From: a virus
Virus record (IMG/VR): IMGVR_UViG_3300050343_000268
Span: 1 to 64,000 of that record
Length of the DNA stretch: 64,000 nucleotides
Direction: 5' to 3' (one strand)
Made by a program: the position numbers and the translations under genes
Notes under the pieces: generated by a model
The model's input: the letters and a program-made list of their open reading frames with translations, nothing else
Databases searched by the model: none
Told to the model about the DNA's origin: nothing
Shown here: positions 8,183 through 15,787 of the stretch, one piece after another
Position numbering within the stretch: position 1 is the stretch's first letter
Layout of the letters: each line of letters opens with the position of its first letter

Positions 8183-8931
8183 TGTCAATTTTTGGATTTT
8201 TGCCTGGGGCTGATGTTAATTCAATTGTTCAACGTGAAATTAACAATAATGATTTAAACAGTCGTCGCACCGGCTTTTCAGATAGAACAGGAGCTTGGAA
8301 CTGGCAGGACGATATTGGTGCGTGGATGGCAGGCACTAACAAAGATGAAATTCTCAGGTTAGCCAAGATCAAAGCAAATGAGGATTTAACAGAGCATTAT
8401 TCAGCAAAGGCCGGTACTAATGCTGGTTTGCTAGGACATTTGACACCAGAATACCAAGGCGTAGGCAGTAAAACCGTACAAGAACTTGATCAACAATTAG
8501 CAGCAGATTACCAAAGGGGGTTGCAACTACAGAAGACACTGGGACAAGGTGACATAACTCCGGGTGATATATCTAAAACCGCTTCGCTGGGTGAAATAAT
8601 GTCAGCTGGTGTACAAGGTCTTAGAAACACGAAAAAAGGTCAAATCGAATCCGAAAGAATATATCAAAAAGGTTTGCGTGACGAAATTCGTCTGCAACAA
8701 GAAGGCTTGTTAGAAAGGCAGAATGAGCGTGAAGATCGCAGAGACGCTCGCGCAAGATTAGAATCTGCAGAAGCACGAAGGGATAATCTTGAGCTACGTA
8801 GAGACAACATGAACCTTGAGTATGCTCGTCTCAACCAAGCAGATGTTTATAGAGCTCAGGAAAGAAAAGACCAAGCAATCATGATGCTGGTTCAAGGGCT
8901 TACTAACATAGGAGTTGGCTTTACTGTTTAA
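8182..8931 (+). CDS. Helical, charged virion-like protein (249 aa)
   Basis: The C-terminal half is a long Arg/Glu-rich helix with a heptad or hendecad look (REDRRDARARLESAEARR, then LELRRDNMNLEYARL), probably a coiled coil. The N-terminal half is mixed. No family was recognised. Its stop overlaps the stop of the convergent minus-strand gene by four bases, so the two transcripts meet tail to tail with no spacer. Confidence 0.6.
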   Translation: MSIFGFLPGADVNSIVQREINNNDLNSRRTGFSDRTGAWNWQDDIGAWMAGTNKDEILRLAKIKANEDLTEHYSAKAGTNAGLLGHLTPEYQGVGSKTVQELDQQLAADYQRGLQLQKTLGQGDITPGDISKTASLGEIMSAGVQGLRNTKKGQIESERIYQKGLRDEIRLQQEGLLERQNEREDRRDARARLESAEARRDNLELRRDNMNLEYARLNQADVYRAQERKDQAIMMLVQGLTNIGVGFTV

Positions 8932-9905
8932 AAGCTATAACCACTCAAGAAGCCAGCATGTTTCTTTGATCCTGCCACTGGATCAGCAGGAATTTCCCAG
9001 GTACGCATAAAGGCATCGGATGCTGCCTGTGGAGTTGCAAAGTCAGTATTAAGGAAGTCAGAAGTGGCTTTGTTGTACTCAGGCAGTTGATTCTGAGAAA
9101 GTGCGTGATCTAGCTGTCCTTTCCAGTTTGTTTGATAGTCAGGGACCATTTGTTTCATCAGGTCACTTCGACCATAAGTGTTATTCCATTGAAGCATTCC
9201 GAATGAATTACCTCCGTCACCTCCTGGAGGTGCTATACGGAATGAGCTTTCACGGTCAATATTGGCCATTAAACCTAACGCCTGATTCCGTGACAACTTC
9301 TTTTCTCCGGTAAGGTAGTTAAACACTGTGCCCCTATCTACTGAACCTGCCGGTGCATCACCAGTAGCTACCGGTGTAATTTGTTGATTAGGTGGCAGTG
9401 TTGAGTTTGAAGCGGCTGTAGTTGATGAACCTAAATTATTAATTTGAGTTTCAATATCAGCAAGAGCCTGTTTTTTGGCAATGATGTCTAAATCGGTTTG
9501 TGAAATTTGATTGGCATATTTTGATCTCAACAGATCGTATTCAGCAACCATAGGATTGGAATCAACTTTTCTGTTTTTTAAAATATAACCGGCACCAACT
9601 AAACCAGCACCAGCAGCAAGCATTCCAGCCTTACGTTCATTTTTTCTGATATCAACAATACTGTTTGTAAGGTCACTTTGAACGTCGGCAAGCTTTGATC
9701 TTACACCTTCGGTTAGAACAGCGTCACCAACAGCAAGATTGGCTTCTACAGCATCAACTGCCTCAGCAGCCTCTGCACGAATTGCAGCACGTCCTAAGTC
9801 AGAATAGTCAACAGAATTATCTTCAATCGCTTTTCGAGCTTGAACAGCTTTCTGAACCGCACTATTAGCAGCACTAATCCAAGCGTTAGCATTGGCCATA
9901 TTCAA
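8928..9905 (-). CDS. Virion protein with C-terminal phage tail lysozyme-like domain
   Basis: A 325-residue protein. The C-terminal 140 residues resemble the phage tail-lysozyme family: VFNYLTGEKKLSRNQALGLM, NIDRESSF with the likely catalytic Glu, then GGNSFGMLQWN, AND LDHALSQN-type helices. This would locally cut peptidoglycan during DNA entry. The N-terminal part shares a domain with the 6575 protein. Between them lie a short hydrophobic stretch (AAGAGLVGAGYIL) and a coiled region. It is the only minus-strand gene in the left cluster and is divergent from the 11-residue repeat gene. Confidence 0.65.
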   Translation of the reverse strand: MNMANANAWISAANSAVQKAVQARKAIEDNSVDYSDLGRAAIRAEAAEAVDAVEANLAVGDAVLTEGVRSKLADVQSDLTNSIVDIRKNERKAGMLAAGAGLVGAGYILKNRKVDSNPMVAEYDLLRSKYANQISQTDLDIIAKKQALADIETQINNLGSSTTAASNSTLPPNQQITPVATGDAPAGSVDRGTVFNYLTGEKKLSRNQALGLMANIDRESSFRIAPPGGDGGNSFGMLQWNNTYGRSDLMKQMVPDYQTNWKGQLDHALSQNQLPEYNKATSDFLNTDFATPQAASDAFMRTWEIPADPVAGSKKHAGFLSGYSF

Positions 9906-9922
9906 TCACTCGTGTTAAACCT

Positions 9923-9940
9923 ATTGTAACTTTGTAGAAT
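9923..9940. promoter_or_regulatory. Divergent pair of TANAAT boxes
   Basis: TACAAT on the minus strand (9923-9928) faces the 8928-9905 gene. TAGAATAAAGA on the plus strand begins at 9935 and faces the 9964 gene. Only six bases separate the two hexamers, so the two promoters would compete or be co-regulated. Confidence 0.45.
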
Positions 9941-9963
9941 AAAGAGATAGTGGCAACAGCGAA

Positions 9964-11838
9964 ATGGCAACGAAAACAGCTACAGGCTTAGCAAATGTTG
10001 GTGACATCATTAACAAGATTTATAACTTTGAACCAGACGAAGATGATACAGCTGGTATAGCTGCAAAAAGAGCATGGGAATATGATACTGCTTCTTCGGC
10101 TATTAAAAATCAACAGGCTAAAGAATTAGCAACACATGATGCTGCAATTGCAACAGGTTTGACCACAACAACTGCTGCATTAGAACTGGCAAACGAATCT
10201 GCAATGAGTGCTCAGAATGCAGCGCAGGATTCAATAAGGATGGGAGCTGAATATGATTATCAATCAACTTTTGCGAAAGATGCTGATAACCGAGCTCTGA
10301 CAGCTGCAGCTCAAGGTGGTGATATACAGCAGAACCAGACGAAACTTGAAGGAAAAATTCAAACTGGATTAACAAAAACACAAGGATCACAAGAACGTCT
10401 TAACATTCTTAAGCAAGGTGGAGTTGATGTAAAAAAAATTCAAGCGCAAGGTGGTATTGATAAGTGGTTGCAGACTAAAGAAGGTCAGCAAGAGATGGCT
10501 CAACTTAAAGAACAAGGAAAGGTAGATGTAAGTAAAATTGAGGCATCTGGAGATCAAGATCGTCAAAGTATTGCAGCTCAAAGCTTTGCAGATAATGCAC
10601 TGGCTGTTACGCAAGGTGATCAAGAACGTAAGAGTATTACAAAACAAGGAACTGTCGATGTTGACAAGATCAAAGCTTCAGGTGATCAAGATCGGCAGGG
10701 CATCGCTGCACAAAGCGCTGCAGATAATATTCTTGCTATTACCCAAGGAGATCAGGAGCGTTTGAGTATCCTCAAGCAAGGCGGAGTTGACGTAAGAAAG
10801 ATTCAGACCCAAGGTGGTATTGATAAGTGGCTGCAGACTAAAGAAGGTCAGCAAGAGATGGCTCAACTTAAAGCACAAGGAAAGGTAGATGTAAGCAAAA
10901 TTCAGGTATCTGGTGCTCAAGATAGAAAAGGTATAGCGACTCAAGGACAGCAAGATAGAGCTACTCAAAGAGAAGCTTTAAGATCTGAGGAATCTCAAAT
11001 TAGAATTTCTGGAGATCAAGACAGGAGAGGTATTAGAACACAAGGACAGCAAGAAAGAGCTACTCAAAGAGAAGCTCTAAGATCTGAGGAATCCCAAATT
11101 AGAATTTCTGGAGATCAAGACAGGAGAGGTATTGCAACACAAGGAAAGCAAGATAGATATTCTATGGTTACAGAAGGTCAACAGCAACGGAAGAATATTG
11201 ATAGAGAGGGACTACAGCAAAGAGCAGGAATTAGAACAGAAGGTCAACAAGACAGGATGGCGATCGATAAACAAGGTAGGGTTGACTTATCGAAAATAAG
11301 TCGAACAGGCGCAGAAGATAGGAAAGGAATGAGGGTTGAAGCTCAAGAAGATCGTCGGGGAATGAGGGTTGAAGGTCAAGAAGATCGACGAGGTATATAT
11401 GCACAAGGCAATGTAGACAAGGCCAATATTATGGCAACTGGGAATCAAGAGAGGCTGAACTTAGGTAAACAAGGAAGGGAAGACCGTGCAGGCATGAGAA
11501 CACAGGGGGACCAGCAGCGGAAAGCTATTAGAACTGAAGGGGATCAAGATCGTAAAGGGATGCGAACTCAAGGATCACAAGATAGAAAGAATATTAGTGC
11601 ACAAAGCTTTGCAGACAAAGCTCTAACACGAGTTAAAGGTAGTCAAGACAGAAAGGGGATTACTGTCCAGGGATCACAGGATCGTCTTCTTGCTAAAACT
11701 TCTGGAAAGGAAGATCGTAAAGGCATTGCAGCGCAAGGTAAGCAAGAACGCTTGAACATGATGCAACAGACTAAAGAAGATGGTAATAAAGCGAATCGAG
11801 AAAACTCCTATGCACGTGGCTTGGCAGGTATGTTCTGA
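9964..11838 (+). CDS. Protein with 43 tandem 11-residue (hendecad) repeats
   Basis: A 624-residue protein. Residues 141-613 can be written as 43 consecutive 11-mers with no gap, consensus G-x-Q-D-R-x-x-I-x-x-Q, for example GDQDRRGIRTQ, GQEDRRGIYAQ and GSQDRKGITVQ. Hydrophobic residues at one position per 11-mer favour a long right-handed helical rod or coiled coil. LEA group 3 proteins and synucleins also use 11-mers. Blocks are duplicated, such as GGIDKWLQTKE followed by GQQEMAQLK, seen twice. Residues 1-140 are an Ala-rich helical head. It overlaps the next start by one base. A virion fibre, ruler or ejected-protein role is inferred only from its place in the operon. Confidence 0.75.
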   Translation: MATKTATGLANVGDIINKIYNFEPDEDDTAGIAAKRAWEYDTASSAIKNQQAKELATHDAAIATGLTTTTAALELANESAMSAQNAAQDSIRMGAEYDYQSTFAKDADNRALTAAAQGGDIQQNQTKLEGKIQTGLTKTQGSQERLNILKQGGVDVKKIQAQGGIDKWLQTKEGQQEMAQLKEQGKVDVSKIEASGDQDRQSIAAQSFADNALAVTQGDQERKSITKQGTVDVDKIKASGDQDRQGIAAQSAADNILAITQGDQERLSILKQGGVDVRKIQTQGGIDKWLQTKEGQQEMAQLKAQGKVDVSKIQVSGAQDRKGIATQGQQDRATQREALRSEESQIRISGDQDRRGIRTQGQQERATQREALRSEESQIRISGDQDRRGIATQGKQDRYSMVTEGQQQRKNIDREGLQQRAGIRTEGQQDRMAIDKQGRVDLSKISRTGAEDRKGMRVEAQEDRRGMRVEGQEDRRGIYAQGNVDKANIMATGNQERLNLGKQGREDRAGMRTQGDQQRKAIRTEGDQDRKGMRTQGSQDRKNISAQSFADKALTRVKGSQDRKGITVQGSQDRLLAKTSGKEDRKGIAAQGKQERLNMMQQTKEDGNKANRENSYARGLAGMF

Positions 11839-12374
11839 TGACTACAACAACAACAAAAAAATCAAAAGTATACTTGACCTTTGTAGATCAATGGCTGGAT
11901 ACACTGCCAGCTTCGGAAAGCGAAGAGTTCAAAGAGTTTGCAGAATATACACCATCCATAATTGAGATTTGGGTGTACTCTGGAATTCTGGGGTATCCAG
12001 GTACTTTTAATGACCTATCAAGATGGGTCAAGATGAAGTACAAAAAACTGAATAGACGTGAAATCCTTAATAGCGAAATTGCTGCTCTACACAGTGATAT
12101 TCAAGATCTGCGTATGGCAGTAACATCTGGTGAAATTAAGGGAGATAATGGTGCTGCAAGATTAGCAGCACTTGAGAAAGAATTACGATCACATATAGAA
12201 GTAAGTGAACGTATCAATAGATCAACTGATAAACGTGGACTTATTCTTGCAGGTGCTGATCGAGTAATGCGCGAACTAACTAATATTTTTAAAGATGATC
12301 CACAATTCTCTGAACCAATTGATAATGCAATGAATGCAGTGTGGGCGAAAGTATACAGTGAGGTAAGTAACTAA
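11838..12374 (+). CDS. terS: Putative terminase small subunit
   Basis: A 178-residue protein. It has a helical N-terminal half with possible helix-turn-helix character (PSIIEIWVYSGILGY, FNDLSRWV), a central charged coiled coil (EIAALHSDIQDLRMAV, AARLAALEKELRSHIE), and a C-terminal helical segment. This order (DNA-binding head, oligomerisation helices) fits small terminases, which recognise pac or cos sites and feed DNA to the large subunit. It lies one small gene upstream of the terminase large subunit. The assignment rests mainly on context. Confidence 0.45.
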   Translation: MTTTTTKKSKVYLTFVDQWLDTLPASESEEFKEFAEYTPSIIEIWVYSGILGYPGTFNDLSRWVKMKYKKLNRREILNSEIAALHSDIQDLRMAVTSGEIKGDNGAARLAALEKELRSHIEVSERINRSTDKRGLILAGADRVMRELTNIFKDDPQFSEPIDNAMNAVWAKVYSEVSN

Positions 12375-12661
12375 TGATGATTCCAGACTTACCCGAACTA
12401 CCTGAAGTACTAGATCAAAGTACAACAGCTCTCCGTATGAGAGGCAGATTAACTGCCCCCCTTCCTCAAATGGACAGAGTAGACTTGGGTCAGTATTACT
12501 TTATTGATCCGAGGATTGAAGAACGAAGAAGATATCAGGAAGCAGTAAGAATTGCATTTGAAATTACCCGAAGACAAAATAGGATAGCAAACGCACGTGC
12601 ATCTTATATTGATCGTTTAATGCAGTATCAAGCAGAACGTAAACGAGGCTGGTGGCGTTAG
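12374..12661 (+). CDS. Small Arg-rich protein upstream of terminase (95 aa)
   Basis: A 95-residue basic helical protein. Its start overlaps the preceding stop (TAATGATG), and its stop is 25 bases before the terminase start. The second half is an Arg-rich helix (PRIEERRRYQEAVRIAFE). It may be a terminase accessory or head protein; no family was recognised. Confidence 0.5.
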   Translation: MMIPDLPELPEVLDQSTTALRMRGRLTAPLPQMDRVDLGQYYFIDPRIEERRRYQEAVRIAFEITRRQNRIANARASYIDRLMQYQAERKRGWWR

Positions 12662-12686
12662 ACTAGAAAGACTATTAGAAGAATAT

Positions 12687-14225
12687 ATGGCAGTTCCGAG
12701 TATTGCTTTAGCGTACAGAAGAACGGCATTGATGAATGCCACTAAAGTTACAGTAAAGCCGCCATCACCCGAAGTATTAAAAGCAAGAGATAATTTTCAA
12801 GACTTCTGTGTTCTTATGGGAAAACCTCCGGCAAAGCACATGCTGGAATGGCATGCTGAGCTATGTACAGGAGAGGATAGCGAGTGCTTATTGGGAATTG
12901 CTGGTGCTAACACATCTATTCTTGCACCACGTGGTTCTGCAAAAAGTACAGTATTAGGTTTATTTGCAGCTTGGATGATTGGTAGACATACCGCAGCTAA
13001 GAAGATGCTGCGTATTCTATATATTGCCTATATGGTTGACATCAGTAGAGCAAAATCAGCAACAATTAAGGGAATCCTGACAAGCAACAAGTATAGAGAA
13101 ATCTTTCCAATGGTGAGATTATCTAAGATTAAGAGGTCAGATGAATATTGGTCAATTGACTATGAATTTGCAGGAATTGATACAGCAGGGGAAGAAGCAT
13201 TTACCATTGCATGTGGTGGTCTCAAAGGGGCTATTACTTCCAAAAGATCGCAGCTGGTTCTTATCGATGACCCTATTAAATCAGCAGCGTCAATCAACAA
13301 CCCTGACATTCGTCGCGAGATGGAACAGACTTGGTCAAACGTCATCGCACCTACCATGTTCCAAGGTGCACGAGCAGTATGCCTGGGGACACGTTTTCAC
13401 TTTGACGATATCCACGCCACTCTATTTGTACCAAAACATAATTGGAAACAGATTGTTCAAAAAGCAGTAATAACAGACAGCGAAGGAAGGCAGCGTTCGT
13501 ATTGGCCTGAGTTTTGGTCAATGAAATATCTTAATGAACGAAAACTTGAAAATCGTATTGCATTTGCTTACCAGTATTTAAACACTGCTGTTCAATCCAG
13601 TGATGTTGGGATTTCACCTGATCTAATTGTGCACGGGGAAGTGCCGGAAGATTATGATTGTTTGGGTGTAGGAATTGACTTAAGTGCTGGCTTGAACGAA
13701 AAGAACGACTGGACAGTCTTTACGTTAGGGGGTATCAAGGATGGAAAGATTTATTTAATTGACCAACGTAGGGTAAAGAGCATGGGTAATCTTGAAAAGA
13801 TGGATACGCTGTGCGAAATGCTAGCGGATTGGAACATTGTTCTTGAAAATGATGAAGGCCAATATTTTCCTTCGATGTCGCCTTGTATGATATGGCCAGA
13901 AGCAGTTGCTTATCAATCATCGTTTGAAGGTGACTTTAAGAGAGTTATGTTTGATCAACGTGCTCTATATAACCTGAGCTGTTCACCAGTCAAAGGATTT
14001 AAAGGTGACAAGTTAGCAAGACTACGTGGAGTGCTTGGCTTATATGAGCACCGTAAGGTTGTATGGAACAAGTGGCGTAAGTGGAACATTCTTGAAGATG
14101 AACTCATTAACTTTGGCCATTCGCCGCATGATGATGCAGTTGATTCAATGGTGCTGACTATGGGCGGACTTCTAAGACGTGGTGCATTACAGATGGAATT
14201 CAGTGACGATTCAGGGAATCTATAA
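12687..14225 (+). CDS. terL: Terminase large subunit
   Basis: A 512-residue packaging motor. The N-terminal ATPase has a Walker A-like APRGSAKST (about residue 90) and a Walker B LVLIDDP (about residue 190), followed by a coupling segment ARAVCLGTRFH. The C-terminal nuclease is RNase H-like: GIDLSAGLNEKNDWTV supplies the first Asp and HSPHDDAVDSM the last. It translocates DNA into the prohead through the portal and cuts it. Length is normal for the family. The divergent Walker A with Ser-Ala resembles cyanophage and T7-type terminases. Start ATG follows the previous gene by 25 bases. Confidence 0.93.
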   Translation: MAVPSIALAYRRTALMNATKVTVKPPSPEVLKARDNFQDFCVLMGKPPAKHMLEWHAELCTGEDSECLLGIAGANTSILAPRGSAKSTVLGLFAAWMIGRHTAAKKMLRILYIAYMVDISRAKSATIKGILTSNKYREIFPMVRLSKIKRSDEYWSIDYEFAGIDTAGEEAFTIACGGLKGAITSKRSQLVLIDDPIKSAASINNPDIRREMEQTWSNVIAPTMFQGARAVCLGTRFHFDDIHATLFVPKHNWKQIVQKAVITDSEGRQRSYWPEFWSMKYLNERKLENRIAFAYQYLNTAVQSSDVGISPDLIVHGEVPEDYDCLGVGIDLSAGLNEKNDWTVFTLGGIKDGKIYLIDQRRVKSMGNLEKMDTLCEMLADWNIVLENDEGQYFPSMSPCMIWPEAVAYQSSFEGDFKRVMFDQRALYNLSCSPVKGFKGDKLARLRGVLGLYEHRKVVWNKWRKWNILEDELINFGHSPHDDAVDSMVLTMGGLLRRGALQMEFSDDSGNL

Positions 14226-14244
14226 TAAATAACCTTGATATAAT
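14221..14244 (+). promoter_or_regulatory. Tandem TATAAT boxes after terminase
   Basis: Two perfect TATAAT hexamers, each followed by AAAT, lie at 14221-14226 and 14239-14244. They sit upstream of the first GNDN-cassette gene; the first overlaps the terminase stop codon. Confidence 0.45.
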
Positions 14245-14276
14245 AAATAAAATAGTAGTTTAATCAGAGAAATATA

Positions 14277-15062
14277 ATGGCATTTGTTCCTTCACAGAGC
14301 TATATTGATGCAATGAATAGGGCAGGCCGTAAAGGTGACGGTAGCGGAGAACCTCTAAACCCTAATCCATCAGCCACTAGCACCACCACTATCAGCCATA
14401 GCAGCGGGAAACCGATGCTTTCGACTAATTATCTAGAAGATGCAAAAAGGGGATTAACAACTAAACAGTCTAATGACGCACGTAGAGCTGCTTGGGCAGC
14501 AATGGAAGCTTCAAACAAAGCTAAACCAAAACCTACACCTACACCTACACCAAGGCCCACACCAAGACCAACACCAACACCAACACCAACACCAAGACCT
14601 ACCCCAAAGCCTACGCCAGCACCTACACCTACACCTACACCAAGACCAATAGAGGAAAAAGTGAAGCTTATTCCGGGCTTAGAAGAGCGGATAAGTACAC
14701 CAGCCCCTGAAGGCACAGACAAAATCACACTTCTTGTAGGCAAAAATGGTGACATGACGACCACCATCGGTGATGACAATGAAATTACAAGATCTGATAT
14801 TGGTAACGATAACAGTGAAACAGAACTTCGGCTGAAAGTAGCTCCTATAGTTATTCCCGCTACAGATGAGCAAATAGCAATTAGATCTGAAGCAAAAGAA
14901 AAAGCACAGAACTTTCTAGATCTGTTTGGAAGTGTTGGGAAAACAGGTGATATGACAACCTCTATTGGCAATAGGAACATTATTACTGATTCTAGTATTG
15001 GCAACGATAATAGTAAAACCTATGCTTCCTTTGACTATGGCACTGGATTAAATTTCTCGTAA
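14277..15062 (+). CDS. Pro-Thr linker protein with two GNDN repeat cassettes
   Basis: A 261-residue protein in three parts: a short polar head, a Pro-Thr/Arg linker from about residue 84 to 124 of the kind found in extended surface proteins, and a C-terminal half with two copies of a cassette. The cassettes read [20 protein letters not shown] then DNSET, and [20 protein letters not shown] then DNSKT. The cassette pattern G-x-x-N-x-I-x-x-S-x-I-G-N-D-N is reminiscent of curlin-type or beta-solenoid strands. Two neighbouring genes carry the same cassette. A virion surface or adhesion role is inferred. Confidence 0.65.
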   Translation: MAFVPSQSYIDAMNRAGRKGDGSGEPLNPNPSATSTTTISHSSGKPMLSTNYLEDAKRGLTTKQSNDARRAAWAAMEASNKAKPKPTPTPTPRPTPRPTPTPTPTPRPTPKPTPAPTPTPTPRPIEEKVKLIPGLEERISTPAPEGTDKITLLVGKNGDMTTTIGDDNEITRSDIGNDNSETELRLKVAPIVIPATDEQIAIRSEAKEKAQNFLDLFGSVGKTGDMTTSIGNRNIITDSSIGNDNSKTYASFDYGTGLNFS

Positions 15063-15106
15063 ATCATATTTGTTAAAATCAGAATATCTAAATCATAAGT
15101 CACAAG

Positions 15107-15733
15107 ATGGGATTAAATACATCAGCTAAAAAGTCAAATGAGGGGACCACAACTCATTATGGCCATATGGACTATGCACGTGATGTAGCCAATGGTATGA
15201 GTGACTCAGAAATCTTGAGTCAAATTCATGCCGAGCCTGGAAAGATGGGAAACGGTGGCGTAGGTGGTGACTTATATAACCAAATTGCAGCTGGAGCAAA
15301 CTCAGGTGGAAGCAGCGGCGGCGGCGGTGGCGGCGGCGGTGGCGGTGGTGGTGGTGGTGGATACGGCCCTAGGCCAACACCCCGTCCAATTTCAGGTGAT
15401 CTACCAGGTGCCGATCGTCCTGTAATCAACGATGCTGACCGTATTACTATCGGTGTTGGTAAAGATGGAGATATGTATACAGGTATTGGTAATGACAATG
15501 TTATTACCAATTCAGACATTGGAAATGACAATAGTGAGACAACTCTCAGGATGCGTATGGACGCAGCTGAGCGAGCACAAAATCACCTAGACCTATTAGC
15601 TGATTTTGGCAAAAAGGGGCACATGACTACTGAAATTGGAGATAGGAACGTTATTACTGATTCTAGGATTGGTAATGATAATAGTATTACATCGGCATGG
15701 ATTGATTTTGGTACTGGGCTCGATTTTTCTTGA
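15107..15733 (+). CDS. Poly-Gly linker protein with two GNDN repeat cassettes
   Basis: A 208-residue paralogue of the 14277 protein. A run of about 15 glycines (residues about 68-85) and a Pro-Arg segment separate the head from two cassettes (GDMYTGIGNDNVITNSDIGN and GHMTTEIGDRNVITDSRIGN, each followed by DNS). Both proteins end in the same [16 protein letters not shown] motif. The linker differs completely (poly-Gly instead of Pro-Thr) while the cassettes are kept, which points to function in the cassettes. A TAAAAT box lies at 15074. Confidence 0.65.
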   Translation: MGLNTSAKKSNEGTTTHYGHMDYARDVANGMSDSEILSQIHAEPGKMGNGGVGGDLYNQIAAGANSGGSSGGGGGGGGGGGGGGGYGPRPTPRPISGDLPGADRPVINDADRITIGVGKDGDMYTGIGNDNVITNSDIGNDNSETTLRMRMDAAERAQNHLDLLADFGKKGHMTTEIGDRNVITDSRIGNDNSITSAWIDFGTGLDFS

Positions 15734-15787
15734 TTTAAAGAGAAACTGATTACATATATAATATAGAAAGATTTATGTCTAGAAGAG

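Noticed and set aside
10384-11802. 33-base periodic repeats that could be taken for a CRISPR-like array
   Set aside because: They lie in one open frame and encode an 11-residue protein repeat; the units are diverged and have no constant repeat with variable spacer pattern.
14429-15004. A 191-residue open frame on the minus strand rich in Val, Gly and Leu
   Set aside because: It is the antisense of the Pro-Thr linker and GNDN cassettes, whose repetitive codons keep the opposite strand open. It has no promoter or ribosome site.
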